64,000 nucleotides of DNA from Microvelia longipes (GCA_018340805.1 JACMZG010001914.1:47564355-47628354), one strand, 5' to 3'. Counted from the first letter of the stretch, positions 10,302-21,465 are shown. The notes: generated by a model not told the origin, from the sequence alone. Translations and numbers: made by a program.

Positions 10302-13039
10302 CGAAACGTTTGAGTAACGTGCGTTTATAAATGTGTGCGCTTGTAGGGCTCTGCGTGTTTTTGTGGCTGAAATGAGATTCGAGAAAGTGAGTCGGTTAAA
10401 GGTACCTGTTCTAGGAGCCCTTAATTTTATTTTATGATTTTTCTTTTATTATTTTTAGTTCTTTGTTGTTTTTGTGGCTTAATGGTGTTTAGAGGTGTGC
10501 CATAACGTAACAGGGTTATGTCAAAGCTATTACAGCTAAACCTGATTACAGTAAATCATCAAATTTGTTGAAGTGCACAAACAACCGCTTTAACCGATTA
10601 GCCGGTATAACCCTATTGTAACCTCTCAATTTTAACTAACTGACTGTATTCTTTTGTGACAAAATTTAACATGTGCGTTTTATTCTTTTTATTAAACGTT
10701 TAACTAAGTAAATGTGTTTAATTTCTTCTTCTCTCTACAAAATTTAGCTCTAAACTTCAGAAAGATGGGCTGAATTTAGTTTTACTCATATTTGCTTGTT
10801 TTACCTGAAACTTACGAAATAGCTGCAGGTAAATGAGTCCAGTCAGATTATTTATATCTTTATATAGTTTTATTATCAAATATAGTCAAACATTATTAGA
10901 ATCTGGGTCTTTTATTTGAATTTAAATTACGCACTTAAAATTAAGTGCAATAAAAAACTGCTAAATGGTTTTATAATAATAACATTTTCGATTTAAATTT
11001 ATTATAATAAAATGAGTAAAGCAGAAACCTGTTTTATGGTTGGCACTTACATCCCTTTTTGTTTTAACTTAAAAATGAATTGAAACTTTTATAAATGTAA
11101 AAATTTTGAAATCAAGCAGATGGGCTTAAAAATACAATGTACAGAAAAAGGAGTTGGCCCCAAAAAGTTTTTGATTTATTAAAAAGTGAGTTAAAAAGAA
11201 AATTGTCAATACTTTGTGAAGATTTTTGAGTCGGTTTAAGTTTTTGTGGAGGCCTGCGAGATTGTTGGAGGCGGTACTCTTAAGTTTTGGCTGTGGATCA
11301 GACTTGCGGTCTTTTTGTTTCCATTTCCCATGATATTTGGTTGTTTTTCCAAGTATGAAAACATCAAACTTTTTACTTTTCTTCCGTATTTGTGGGAAAG
11401 TTGTCTGTTGAAGTAAGTTTTTTTGTGAAGTTTTTGTTTGTAAAGTTAAAAACAATATTCTTTTTAAGAAATATATCTGACTTGTATATCTAACGATTTA
11501 GAATTTATTTCTTACAGATCAAAACCACGATTTGTATAAATCTGTTAATATTTCCCTTGTTGTGGCTGTATTTCACAGACCCCGATATCCCCTCTCCGTC
11601 CAACCTTACTCCTACCACTCCAACTGTCCTTGTTTTTCACACTTCTTCTTCATGTCTGCTACCCTCTATCATATTTATTAAATATTTTTAAAATCACATC
11701 AAAATGGCTCACATCTCATGTTAATTTATCAACCAAATGCTTACATTGCTTAGAAAGATTTCAAAAGTTAAGTACTTTTAAGACCACTCGTGTTCAATTA
11801 GTATCACATTTTTATTTTTCTTATACAATCTTCGTAATATATCAGAAATAAAATTATCCTTTTTTTCATACTTATCCTTCATATCTTAATAGTTTCGACA
11901 ATGCAAACGTCTTTACAACCAGTATGATTATTTCTAACTAAATCATTATAAAATGTAAAAAAAAAAAATATTTGTGCTAATAAATGGTTTATTTATTTAT
12001 TTATTTAAATCATTATAATCATTAAGATTCCCCAAGGTGTAGTGATGAGCCTGATTTCCAGACAGGTTCAGACTGACATCCAGACAGGTTCAGTTTGTCT
12101 GGTGAATTTATATGTGCACCTGACATTCTATTCTAAAAAGAAGAACGTTAATATTTGCGCTCACGTCATTATTCTTGAGTCTGCGGTGTCAGGGGCTAAT
12201 ATAAGAACCCAGGTTGAGGCAAAATTTAAGACCCTCAACAGCAGCTATGTTAAAATACAGAATACATTTTCTGAGCTAGGGTTCTTAAATTACTCAAAGC
12301 TAAGTATTACAATCAGGCGGGTTTTATTTCTTTTTCTAGTTGAGCTATAGGATCAAGTATTTTTGAGCTAATGCATGAGCTATTTTTTTGTGAATTCTTG
12401 TACATCTATCGACACTCGGATGGCGGGAGAACTTTGGGCACTTATTGCTTCCCGCTAATAATTCATAGCCGTTACGTTCTACTACCACCTATGCCAAAAT
12501 TAATTTCCCTAGTTCAGAGAACGTTATAGAGATATAAAGTCGTTACTTTTTACTGATAAAACTAAGCATTACTAATGATTAGTTAATCTTTAGGATAATA
12601 GTATCAATTTTTAAGTGAAACATTTATTAAAACTCGTTTATTTTCTTCTACTCAAATCCATTACAATCCAGAGTTGTGGAATTTTGAACTAGGAAACTAT
12701 TAGTCTGTAAAAATAAAAAAAATCCGACAATATTTCTTAAAATATCCTAAAATTGTCCTAGGCATCGGGATCTACTAGATATATCATATAAATGCCGTTT
12801 TTGAACTAACTATAGTTAATAAGAATTAAAACATCATTTAAAACAAAGAGATTTTGAAGTGAGCCCTACTTGCTCGTGATGCTTTTTTTTATTATCAAAT
12901 TATGGCAGAAATAAATGAGTCTTAGCACGAATAATTTTTTTTGGGAAAAAAGCTGTAAAATAATTTTTCAAATATCTTACATGGTGATACTCTATTTAAT
13001 CTCTAAAGTATTGAGTATCAGTTGATAAATTACTACTCT
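10302..13039. other. AT-rich interval, no gene recognised
   Basis: Two of the longer frames (11126-11455 minus, 109 codons; 12042-12350 plus, 102 codons) have no recognisable domain, TATA or splice context. Around 10490-10625 a weak inverted pair (TAACAGGGTTAT and ATAACCCTATTGTAA) could be a degraded MITE. A short duplication of the word CCAGACAGGTTCAG lies at 12058-12092. A (TTTA)n run is at 11986-12007. Confidence 0.4.
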
Positions 13040-13450
13040 AAAGTATTTAAGTATAAACATTTCGTATTAAGTAATAGTATGGTGAATTAATGTTTGGTAC
13101 TAATTAATAAATTGGTAATATTTGCATAAAATTGAGCTCCAATGGAGTTTATAATTTAACATACGGTTAAAACAAGTTGACAGCGTGGGAAAATAATGCC
13201 AAGGAGCCAATTAGGTTATACCTGGATGTTAAACCGCGCCCACCATTTCAAATCGGACCAACCTCTTTAGTTCTTCAACAAATATTTTCCCACGCTTTCA
13301 ACTGATTTTAGCTTAGTGTTAAATTATAGTAAACAACAACTCCACTGGAGCTTAATTTCACGCAAATATTACCAATTTATTTATTAACATCAAACATTAA
13401 TTCACCAAGCTATTTCTTAATACGGAATGTTTATACTAAAATAATTTTAA
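13040..13450. mobile_element. Foldback (long inverted repeat) element
   Basis: The left arm (AAGTATTTAAGTATAAACAT to TAATTTAACAT, 13041-13163) is repeated in inverted form at about 13318-13450. The inverted blocks include GTATAAACATT, GGTGAATTAATGTTTG, AATAAATTGGTAATATTTGC, AGCTCCA and TGGAGTT. The arms are roughly 120 bp and the loop about 150 bp. The loop contains GACAGCGTGGGAAAATA and its near-inverse, so pairing extends further. No coding frame. Confidence 0.75.
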
Positions 13451-14079
13451 CTCCGCATTGCTTACTACGTTATTAACATTACCTGATGTTATTAAACTAT
13501 GTTCAAAGTCATATTAAATATCAAAGACAGTTACATTATAAGAAGAAGATTATGACAATGTTAACAATTCATAACAATGTTAGTATCGTCTTTGTTAAAA
13601 GTAAATAAACATATTTATAAGAGCGAGGAGCATTAAATATGTTTTCAAACTTAGCAACAGAGGGAGAGAATATTAGCGGTTGCAGGAAAGTTTTGCCTAC
13701 AGTTTTCTCCTGATAAAGTAAAATACTAATAAATATCCGGCAAAGTAAAATGACAGGTAATGTCAGAAACACCAAGCTTAACTCTTTCCTCTTCTTTTTC
13801 CCAAGTTTCTGCTAAGTAAAGAACAGTAACTTTTTCTACTCGCTAACGATATGCAAGAGATTAAGACCGTGTAATTATTTTAGTATAATTTATAAACAAC
13901 GTAATATCTTTCAATTTTTAAGCTAATACATAAAAAACTTGTCTGGAGATAGGGTGGATATTTTTGATACCTCCTTCTCCATTTTTTGAGTGATCTCCAC
14001 CTGTTTTACGAATTTTTAATGAATTAAAAAATTTGGGAAACACGAATAACCGTAAAAATCCACTAACACATAACCACAA
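13451..14079. other. AT-rich interval, nothing recognised
   Basis: Short minus-strand frames (13569-13775; 13918-14196 overlaps the next block) show no recognisable domain. Confidence 0.4.
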
Positions 14080-14470
14080 AATATGAAGATGTAGGTCTTC
14101 CGGTGGTGACCGCGTCAATGTAGATGAAGAATCCGACGTTTCGCTTCCACTGTGGGAGGCATCTTCAGGGATGTAGGACATCATGGATAGATTCACAATG
14201 CTCTACAAAACTGAACTGAGGATGGAGACTAAGCGGGCCCCTATTTATACCTGTCTCTGACCTTGTCTTCGAGGACGAAGATTATAGCCATGAGAGGGGG
14301 ATAATAGGGTTCGACGGTCCAGTATGACGTAATCCACTTGAAGGTCGCGTAGGGGTGTCCTGCCTGGTTGATGATCTGGCTAATGGGGGATTTCCGTGGG
14401 ATGACGTAATCGGTGGCTGGGTGCTGCGTGACGTAGTTGAAGGCTGAGTTTGGCTAAGGGGAATATCACA
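14080..14470 (-). mobile_element. Retroelement-like promoter block (possible Penelope-like or LINE remnant)
   Basis: A block of higher GC than its surroundings. On the minus strand it contains several TACGTCA/TGACGTAA-like words (14310-14440), a TATAAATA box, an initiator and then CCTGAAGATGCC, GTGGAAGCGAAACGTCGG. That last hairpin-forming motif is often seen near the ends of retroelement coding regions or in their terminal repeats. Minus-strand frames of 82 and 92 codons cross the block, with Ser/Thr/Pro-rich residues such as EDASHSGSETSDSSS. The assignment to a superfamily is inference only. Confidence 0.35.
14214..14249 (-). promoter_or_regulatory. TATA plus initiator core promoter
   Basis: TATAAATA begins at 14249 on the minus strand and an arthropod-type initiator TCAGTT lies at 14219-14214. 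The first T of the TATA box and the A of the initiator are 32 bp apart, the canonical spacing for a Pol II core promoter. A second TCAG follows immediately. It would drive transcription leftward through the GAAGATG/GCGAAACG hairpin at 14131-14170. Confidence 0.5.
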
Positions 14471-14922
14471 AAATATGAATATTTTAAGCAAAAAACAACC
14501 ACCTATTTTGTTTGACGGATGTAAGGTCAAATAATTTTATAACTACCAAAAATAATGTACGAAAAAAAATTAGTTATCAATAAATCTATCTGAACCAATT
14601 TTCATATTGTGCCAAAACTTATTTTTTCTCCTTCTTATATCATATTAAGTTCTAAATATTCATTTTACAATTACTCATATTATGAGATATGGTTTAATTG
14701 CTCAATGCTCTTTTAACCTTCTTGGGCTTTTCTTAAATTTTGCCATAATTATAAACGGATTATTGATAAATAATCCGTTAATAATTTCGCACCTCACCGG
14801 TGTGTTCTTTTGTTTTTTTTTGTTTTTATTAATTTGTCTTTCTTTTTACTTTTTGGCTTGTACTTTTGTATTTTGGTTGTATTATCATATTATTATTTTA
14901 TTTATCTTTTACATTGTTTGTT
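14471..14922. other. AT-rich interval, nothing recognised
   Basis: A plus-strand frame at 14682-14930 (82 codons) is extremely hydrophobic, rich in Phe, Leu and Ile, because the DNA is T-rich. No gene context is visible. Confidence 0.4.
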
Positions 14923-14965
14923 GGCACTGATGATGGCTGTTTACAGTTGAAAGCCGGCTCTGTAA
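14923..14965 (+). repeat. CTGATGA/GAAA hairpin motif, best copy
   Basis: GGCACTGATGATGGCTG followed by TTTACAGTTGAAAGCCGGC. The interval between CTGATGA and GAAA can form a 5 bp stem, GGCTG with CAGTT (two G.T pairs), and a TTTA loop, as in stem II of a hammerhead ribozyme. Related copies lie at about 5892-5930 (plus, CTGATCA) and 48303-48340 (minus, CTAATGA). Stems I and III are not convincing, so catalytic ability is doubtful. Confidence 0.35.
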
Positions 14966-14999
14966 ATCAATTTTACATTTAGTGGAAACAATATTATTT

Positions 15000-15469
15000 A
15001 TATATTTGTTTTAAACGGGTTATTGCAGTTAACTGTATAAAATTCTTCAATATATATTCTTCATGGTATGTAAGAATAAAGAATAAATAAATAAAAGTAG
15101 AAATATTTTATAGCTAAAAATACTTGGGAATTCTTTAATACATACTTTCTTGTAATATAAGCAAAAAATATATGGAAAAAATGTATGATGTAATGATTAA
15201 TTATTATTACTAACTCTATAATGAGATAAACATAGGGTGCTTAAATCAACTGAAAAACGATTCTACATTCGAAAAACGGAGATGTGGATATTAGAACGCT
15301 ATATAGAAAAATTAAACAATCTTTATCTAAAATACAATGAAGTTAAAAATAAAAAGGAATTATTACTTATTAGATTTGTTATTAAGTAATATACATGTAT
15401 TGTGTACATCTAAATTTTTTGCAGCAGCACAACTAAACCTAAAGATTAATTTTGCAGGAAGTTTCAACT
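15000..15469. other. AT-rich interval, nothing recognised
   Basis: No repeat boundary, hairpin or coding frame stands out. Confidence 0.4.
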
Positions 15470-15660
15470 CTCTAATATAAATACAATGTGAGCTACGATG
15501 ATAACAGATACACGCACACACACACAGACAGACAACTTTGTGAAAACTACTCAGTGTGTTTTGAAACGGAAAACACACCTGAAACAACAAAAAAACACCT
15601 GAGACGTATAATCTCGATTTCGGATTTTCAGTGCAAACACAATATGAGAATTAAACAAAA
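15470..15660 (-). repeat. 5S-derived family, 5' part (minus)
   Basis: CTCTAATATAAATACAATGTGAGCTACGATGATAACAG (given here as a description of the family's start-region landmark, in two pieces: CTCTAATATAAATACAATG and AGCTACGATGATAACAG), (CA)n, CAGACAGACAACTTTG and TTTCGGATTTTCAGTGCAAA are minus-strand landmarks of the 5' third of the family. A second, partly duplicated stretch lies at about 16400-16590. The TA-flanked element at 15674-16381 separates them. Confidence 0.55.
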
Positions 15661-15673
15661 ATAAAGCTTAATA

Positions 15674-16381
15674 GACCAAGAGCCCAGGGGTGTTTTGTTA
15701 ATAAAAAGTGTAATGGCTGGAACCGGTCTCAATTTTTTGTAAATACCTTCCTGAACAAGGATCTGCAAATTCTGCACACTCGTATCGGATGGGTGTCCCA
15801 GGCAGAACGCACTTTAGGGGTCAAAGGTTCTGCCTGGGACGCCTATCCAATACGAGTCGGCAGAATTGCAGATCTTTGTTCAGGAAGGTATTTACGAAAA
15901 ATTAAACCCGTTTCCAGCCATTACACTTTTTATTAACTTGGATGGTAAATTTGACCTGTGAAGTTCGTTCTGCCTGGGACACACATCCGATACGAGTTTG
16001 CAGAATTGCAGATCCTTGTTCAGGAAGGTATTTACGAAAAATTGAGACCGGTTCCAGCCATTACACTGTTTGTTAACTTGGGTGATAAATTTGACCTGTA
16101 AAGTGCGTTTTGCCTGGGACGCCCATCCGATACGAGTCGGCAAAATTGCAAATCCTTGTTCAGGAAGGTATTTACGAAAAATTAAATCCGTTTCCAGCCA
16201 TTACACTTTTTATTAACTTGGGTGGTAAATTTGACCCCTAAAGTGCGTTTTGCCTGGGACACCAATCCGATACGAGTCGGCAGAATTGCAGATCCTTGTT
16301 CAGGAAGGTATTTACAAAAAATTGAGACCGGTTCCAGCCATTACACTTTTTATTAACAAAACACCCCCTGGGCTCTTGGTC
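15674..16381. mobile_element. TA-flanked inverted-repeat element with internal 140 bp tandem repeat
   Basis: The element begins GACCAAGAGCCCAGGGGTG and ends with its inverse; TA dinucleotides flank it at 15672-15673 and 16382-16383, as for Tc1/mariner-type insertion. The inverted arms extend about 150 bp inward, through AAAAAGTGTAATGGCTGG and AATACCTTCCTGAACAA. The right half is a tandem repeat: CAGAATTGCAGATC or its variants start at 15861, 16001, 16141 and 16281, an exact 140 bp period. No transposase is encoded. Confidence 0.85.
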
Positions 16382-16399
16382 TATAAAGTGGTAACCACC

Positions 16400-16590
16400 T
16401 GAAACAAAATCCCATGGTAAAACACATTTAAACCCCAGATCTAACTCTGTAGCATAAACATACAGCCACATAGACAGAATTTATGATGGGCGTCATAAAA
16501 ACACCTGCAACAGATAATTATGTTGGGCTCTCGATTTCGGATATTAATGGTGAGCACGATACTTTCCCATATACTTAGTGTAGAAGGTAA
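16400..16590 (-). repeat. Diverged 5S-family 5' part (minus)
   Basis: GATTTCGGATATTAATGGTG, ATACTTTCCCATATACTTAG and GGTAAAGAAAAGTAAAA match the 5' boundary of the family in reverse. It continues the copy interrupted at 15674 and is more diverged. Confidence 0.45.
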
Positions 16591-17087
16591 AGAAAAGTAA
16601 AATTCTAATAAATGAACACTTGTGCTATGATGATTGTATCGAATCTCAAACTAAGTTAAAAGCAATTCAAAATAAGACAGACTATAATTTAAGGTACATT
16701 ATACCGGATATAAAACCCAAAGCTATTAGATTATAAAAAAAAACTTGAAACAAACTTTCCCTTAAGGAAACCCTACAAGGGGGACCTAAAACGTGTCTTT
16801 TTTATAAAAAAGGAAATCACAGATTTTTTGCATTCGCAGTGCTTTACTTTTACCCTTTATCATCAGAGGAGTAAAGGGGGAGGGGGATGAAAAAAATCAA
16901 TTCTAATTTAAAGGCTTTACTATCCCTTGTTGAACCACAGCAGCGTGCGCGGGAGACAGTACAATGAGAATTTATTTATTTTAATTTAGATTAATGCTTA
17001 AACTAAAGTATTTTTTATAACATCATTAAGAACTTGTTTGGCTCCTTTCACATAAATTGATTGTAGAGGTATTCTGCTTATTTCTTG
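16591..17087. other. AT-rich interval, nothing recognised
   Basis: Purine-rich AGAGGAGTAAAGGGGGAGGG near 16864 is the only compositional feature. Confidence 0.4.
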
Positions 17088-17376
<289 letters not shown>

Positions 17377-18245
17377 ATTTATTATTTATTTATTTATTAC
17401 TTATCAAATCATTAGATTAGTTGTTTTGACGGAGGTTTTGTGGTGTAGACTCGCCATGATGTTTAAAAAAAACTTGTATTTAAAACAATTCTATTGTCTG
17501 TTGTTTTTAATTCTAGTATGTTTTGTTTTTTATTAAACATCATGGTATCTCTTATCAGTTCAAAGTGGTTTATATTCTTTTAGCTAAACTAGAATACCTG
17601 TGTTAACCGGGGTATAAATCTCAGTGAGGATGGCGTCTGCCTCACTGGTAAGGCAGCGCAAGTTGTGCTCATAGATTTTTACGACCGCAAAAAGAGTTAA
17701 TTACCAAGGAACTAAAGAACTGCTTATTAGGCTATTTACTAAGGCTGGTAAATGTGTTTTTCTTTCATCCCTCTTCCATTCCCGTTTCGGGAGCCCGTTC
17801 CATTTTTTTAAAAATAAATAAAGTGTTTATTATAACTTTAGATTTTAAATATTTTTGGACTAAAAATATTAACTTCTAATTAAGGATTCTATTTTAGGTT
17901 GGAAACAAAGTATTTGATGTTAAAATGAAGATTTTTTTATCAATCATTGATTTCTGTCCGTTGTTAAAAATAGGGGAGAGTTGGTTGTTTTATAATGTCA
18001 AAGTAATCTCCCCATTTAACAAGTTCAAAAAATGAAGACATCGGTCATCACATTAGTGGTGTGGCATAACGATCTGATTGTAATGGCTTTAAAATCCCCT
18101 TTTTGATGTATCAAATGGTTTGGAAGCGTGAGATACGACGTTAGAAGTGAAAACATAATGATTTATGCAAGAAGGGGAATCATAAATGACTTGACCATGG
18201 AAAAGGGTATTTTCAAGTCGTATTGGGGCCCAACGTGTAACTGAA
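17377..18245. other. Interval without a recognised gene
   Basis: Contains ATTAAACATCATGG near 17534, similar to ATTAAACATCGCGG near 35820. The stretch just before the primer-binding-like site (18059-18245) could be the end of an LTR, but no second copy is present in the window to define it. Confidence 0.35.
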
Positions 18246-18263
18246 TGGCGCCCAACGTGGGGC
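18246..18263 (+). promoter_or_regulatory. tRNA-Lys-type primer binding site, orphan
   Basis: TGGCGCCCAACGTGGGGC is, over all 18 nt, the standard primer binding site complementary to the 3' end of tRNA-Lys(1,2). It is followed by internal-looking sequence and preceded by CCCAACGTGTAACTGAA, which could be an LTR end. I found no paired LTR, gag or pol next to it, so this would be a solitary 5' fragment of an LTR retroelement. By chance, 18 matching bases are very unlikely. Confidence 0.55.
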
Positions 18264-18752
18264 GAAATATTGCCTCGGGCCATAACGACTTGTGATGCTA
18301 ATTTTAAATACAAAAAGGGACTTGAGGATTATCCTTTTTCTTTAAAAGGGGTTTCGGTATTTTAGAGTTGCAAATTGGGGGCTAACCCAGAAAACTTTAA
18401 AATTTTCCACAACAAAACCTAAGATTATACTAACAATAAGAGAAAATGGTGCCGCTTCTGTTAGAAATTATACCTTTTATGCATTCTAACAATATGCTAA
18501 CTACACATAAAATATCAGTTATACGTGAAATAAAAATTAGCTTTTTGGTTTCCATCATTTTAACTATGATGGCATAAATAATGATAATTAAAATTCATAC
18601 CTGATTTACAAATAATAATTTTATTTATTTACTCTTACATTTATAAAAGCGGCCAAGGCCGATTAAAGCTCCGCATAATTGTATTATTAAAGATTACAAT
18701 ATGAAAAAACAGTAAAATAAAAAAATACATAAAAAATAAATCAACATAAGAA

Positions 18753-19265
18753 CATCGGGTACGAGGTCTCTCGGAACTTTTCCTCATTACATCGGATTCA
18801 CTACGCTCATCATCCCCGCTTTGGATTCGCTTTGTTCGTCCTAAGATAGTATAAACATTTGTTTCATTCCTGCGGACACCCATTCTAACACTGACCAAGC
18901 TTGATGATACTTAAATTTTATGATCCACAAAAAATTATAGATATACTTGTTGTGTTAAAAAGAAAATTTGTGTACTTATTTATTACGTAAAGGTTTATAT
19001 TTTATCCAAATTTCAACTTTATTGGACAATTTTCCAATTTTTGTTTACAATTTTTAAAAAAACTTATACAAGTCATTTGATAAAAATTAAACATAAGTTA
19101 CAGTCTTATACATGGCTACAGGCGTGCCAAATTTCATTAGAATCGAATTTTTGTTTTCGCGTTTTATGTTTTTTAAATGTTTGCTGAGTCATTATAGTGG
19201 GTTAATGACATAATAAAAAAAAAATTTCCGAATAGCACAACTACAGCGGTAGGTTGATTTTTCCA
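18753..19265 (-). repeat. 5S-derived family copy split by the Gypsy element, left part
   Basis: Minus-strand copy from TCGGGTACGAGG through the tail hairpins, the 5S-like core at 18861-18925 (GACACCCATTCTAACACTGAC on the plus strand in part), then CATTTGATAAAAATTAAAC and AATAGCACAACTAC. It stops at TTCCA (19261-19265) where the LTR begins and resumes after the element at 23720. Confidence 0.8.
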
Positions 19266-19408
19266 TATTATATATCTAATTAAAAACGTAACATTTAACC
19301 CAACTTAAAATTCGATTTATTGAAACAAAACATTATTACACATTATTATTAAAACTGTCAATGTTACTATAGTAACGTAAGTTACTATGGTAACGTAAAT
19401 ATACATCA
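19266..19408 (-). repeat. 3' LTR of the Gypsy element
   Basis: 143 bp, identical base for base to the copy at 23577-23719. On the minus strand it starts TGATGTATATTTACG, contains the palindromic words TTACTATAGTAA and GTTACCATAGTAAC, has an AATAAA polyadenylation signal in the second half and ends ATATATAATA. Confidence 0.95.
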
Positions 19409-19420
19409 AGGGCCCCCCTT
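19409..19420 (-). promoter_or_regulatory. Polypurine tract of the Gypsy element
   Basis: Minus-strand AAGGGGGGCCCT lies directly against the 3' LTR. Its position and purine run fit the second-strand primer, although the last bases CCCT are not purine. Confidence 0.6.
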
Positions 19421-19429
19421 AAATTTGGT

Positions 19430-19629
19430 GCCCCGTATTTGACCTAAATGTCTTCTCCATATTAAGCCTTCGGTGCCGTCTATCTTAACCCTATAGTGGT
19501 GAGATCCTTCTCGCTTAACTATAACCCCAAACTCCCATTTTGCGTCACCTCTATAACTCCTTACTTGAACTCTATCCCCTAACCTGAACTCTTTGGCTGA
19601 GAATTCTCTTTCTCTTATAAAGTTTAATC
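19430..19629 (-). pseudogene. Integrase C-terminal region, frame broken
   Basis: Conceptual translation of the minus strand gives RLGDRVQVRSYRG, then YRVKIDG and WRRHLGQIR, the small beta-barrel/GPY-like end found after the catalytic core of Gypsy integrases. It is in a different frame from 19630-19815, implying an indel near 19630. It ends just before the polypurine tract, as expected for the last part of pol. Confidence 0.65.
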
Positions 19630-19870
19630 TTATCCCCCCGAAGACACTAATAAGTCTAAGACTGTGCGGACTTTGCGACCAAACATTAATTGGTAAGCTG
19701 ACGCCCCTGTGGTATTAGGTGCGTTCCTAAGTTGTTGCAATAACCTAACCAGTTTTTCTGTTACATCGCCTGTCTCAGTCTCCATTGCTCTTAAACCTCG
19801 CTTAACAGTTTGCACAAATCGTTCGGCTTGTCCGTTGGACGCTGGATGAAATGGGGCTGTTAATTTATGG
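19630..19870 (-). pseudogene. Integrase, end of catalytic core, broken
   Basis: The minus strand encodes FHPASNGQAERFVQTVK followed by a helical stretch with NAPNTTGASAYQLMFGRKVR. The Glu in NGQAERF is the third residue of the D,D-35-E triad. This frame differs from that of 19860-20468, so an indel lies near 19865-19890. The in-frame part from a Met is 19630-19815. Function in the intact element: strand transfer into the target. Confidence 0.8.
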
Positions 19871-20468
19871 CAGATACCATACTTTTTAAAAACTGTTGAA
19901 AATAATTTGAAGTAAACTGCCTTCCATTATCGGAAACTAAGACGTGTGGCCATCCAAATGTAGCAAAGATCTTTCGCAGTTGTTTTGTGCACCATTCCGA
20001 TGTTGTTGACTTCGTAGGTATTACTTCTAACCATTTAGTGTAGGCATCAACTACGATAAAATAAGTCCAACCTTTTTCAGGTCCGGCGAAGTCAATATGT
20101 ATCCTCTCCCAAGGTGATTCTGGAATAACCCAGGGATGGTAAGGTTCTTTAGCAGGTTCGTTTTTCTTCAAACAGCATTCCTTGCAGCTTCCTACCAGAT
20201 CTTCAATCTCCTTATCGATATTTGGCCAATAGCAGTAACTCCGTGCTAACGCTTTCATCTTTACCATGCCAAGATGCCCTTCATGCAGTTCGCGTAAGAC
20301 TGGTTTTCTTAAAGTCGATGGTACAAAGATTCTTATGCCTCGAAAAATGCACCCGTCTTGGAGTGTGTATTCTTCATCCCGTAATCCTATATCCTTTAAA
20401 CTTAATCCTTTTATCAATCTTTCTAAAATATTCGATAAAAGTTTATCTTTACCCGTCTCTTCACGCAC
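19860..20468 (-). pseudogene. Integrase zinc-binding domain and catalytic core, 5' part
   Basis: A 202-codon open segment. The H-H-C-C zinc finger reads LHEGHLG near residues 78-84 and CKECC near residues 114-118. The catalytic core starts at HIDFAGP with the first Asp, and VSDNGRQFTS carries the second Asp. The frame ends at a stop (SAIN) where the homologous protein should continue into the third catalytic residue, so it is truncated by a frameshift. In the intact element it inserts the cDNA; here it is a remnant. Confidence 0.9.
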
Positions 20469-20940
20469 ATCTTCTATCTTGACCGGAAGCGTTACGATTT
20501 GATTCAGTTGAAACTTTGTAAACTCATCTGTATAATTTTCTTTAGTTTCTCAAATGGAAATCTTGATAAATAATCGGCATTGGCATGCTCCTCTGTTCTT
20601 TTATACTCAATATTATAATCGAACCCTGATAGGAAGTGGGCATAATTAAAGATTCTTGTTGCTGCGATCGATGGTAACGTGCGTTGTGGATCAAAAATAA
20701 ATACTAATGGCTTTGTTATCAGTTATAAGTGTAAATTTTCGACCATATAAATATGCAAAAAATTTTTGATTCCCCAAAAGATTCCTGTGGCTTCTTTATC
20801 AATTTGGCTGTAACTAGATTCGCTGGCTGTAAGTGACCTTGACGCAAATGCAATTTTTTTCCGTACCATCCTTCAATCGATGCGAAAGTACCGCGCCCAG
20901 ACCAACTGGAGATGCGTCTAGCCAAAACTAACGGTAAGTT
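20469..20940 (-). pseudogene. RNase H region, several frameshifts
   Basis: Between the RT thumb and the integrase finger the minus strand still encodes recognisable RNase H pieces, but in all three frames in turn (for example NYAHFLSGFDYNIEYKR near 20.62 kb). The open segment 20719-21465 leaves the correct frame at about 20.93 kb, just where the first RNase H Asp is expected. Several small indels are needed to explain this. Confidence 0.75.
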
Positions 20941-21465
20941 TGGATTGTAATGAGTCAATACCTTGTCACTTGTAATTTCTATTATCACTTTTTGAAATGT
21001 TTTCTCACATTCATCTGTCCATGTAAACTTGCTTCCCTTTTTCAATAATTTATTTAGTGGATTTAATAGTGCTGCCAAATTTGGAATAAACCGGTTATAG
21101 TAGTTCGCTACCCCAATAAAACTTCGAAGTTCTCCAACATTTTCTGGTCTTTTCGTCTCCTTCATAGCTTTGATCTTTTCTTCTGTCTTGTGTAGTCCTT
21201 CCGAATCAATTTTGTGGCCTAAATATTCTATTGATTTCTGACAAAATTTGCTTTTCTCTCTGTTCACTCGTAAATCGTAATCACGCATTCTCTGTAGTAC
21301 CAGTTTCAATCTATTTAATAACTCGTCTATAGTAGCTCCTTGAATGATGACGTCATCAAAAAATGATTTCACTCCTTCTAACCCCTGTAAAGCCTTATCC
21401 ATGAATCGATTCCAAATTGACGGCGCAACTTTAACTCCAAACATTAGTCTATTTACCTTGTACAC
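20719..21465 (-). pseudogene. Reverse transcriptase, palm to connection
   Basis: A 248-codon open segment. It starts with RLMFGVKVAPSIWNRFMD (RT block B region), has the catalytic block as SFFDDVIIQG (usual YxDD, here FFDD), then KSKFCQKSIEYLGH and the connection LRSFIGVANYYNRFIPNLA. About the last 65 residues are out of frame. Phe in place of Tyr at the first position of YxDD is an unusual substitution seen in some retroelements. It is separated from the upstream fingers by breaks at 21.47 and 21.57 kb. Confidence 0.9.

Noticed and set aside
10490..10625. Possible small MITE with TAACAGGGTTAT ends
   Set aside because: The inverted match is short and gapped, and no target duplication could be set.
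11126..11455. 109-codon minus-strand frame
   Set aside because: AT-driven composition with no domain, promoter or splice context.
12042..12350. 102-codon plus-strand frame
   Set aside because: No recognisable domain; the first part covers a short direct duplication.
20222..20502. Plus-strand frames across the Gypsy integrase
   Set aside because: Shadows of the minus-strand integrase coding sequence.
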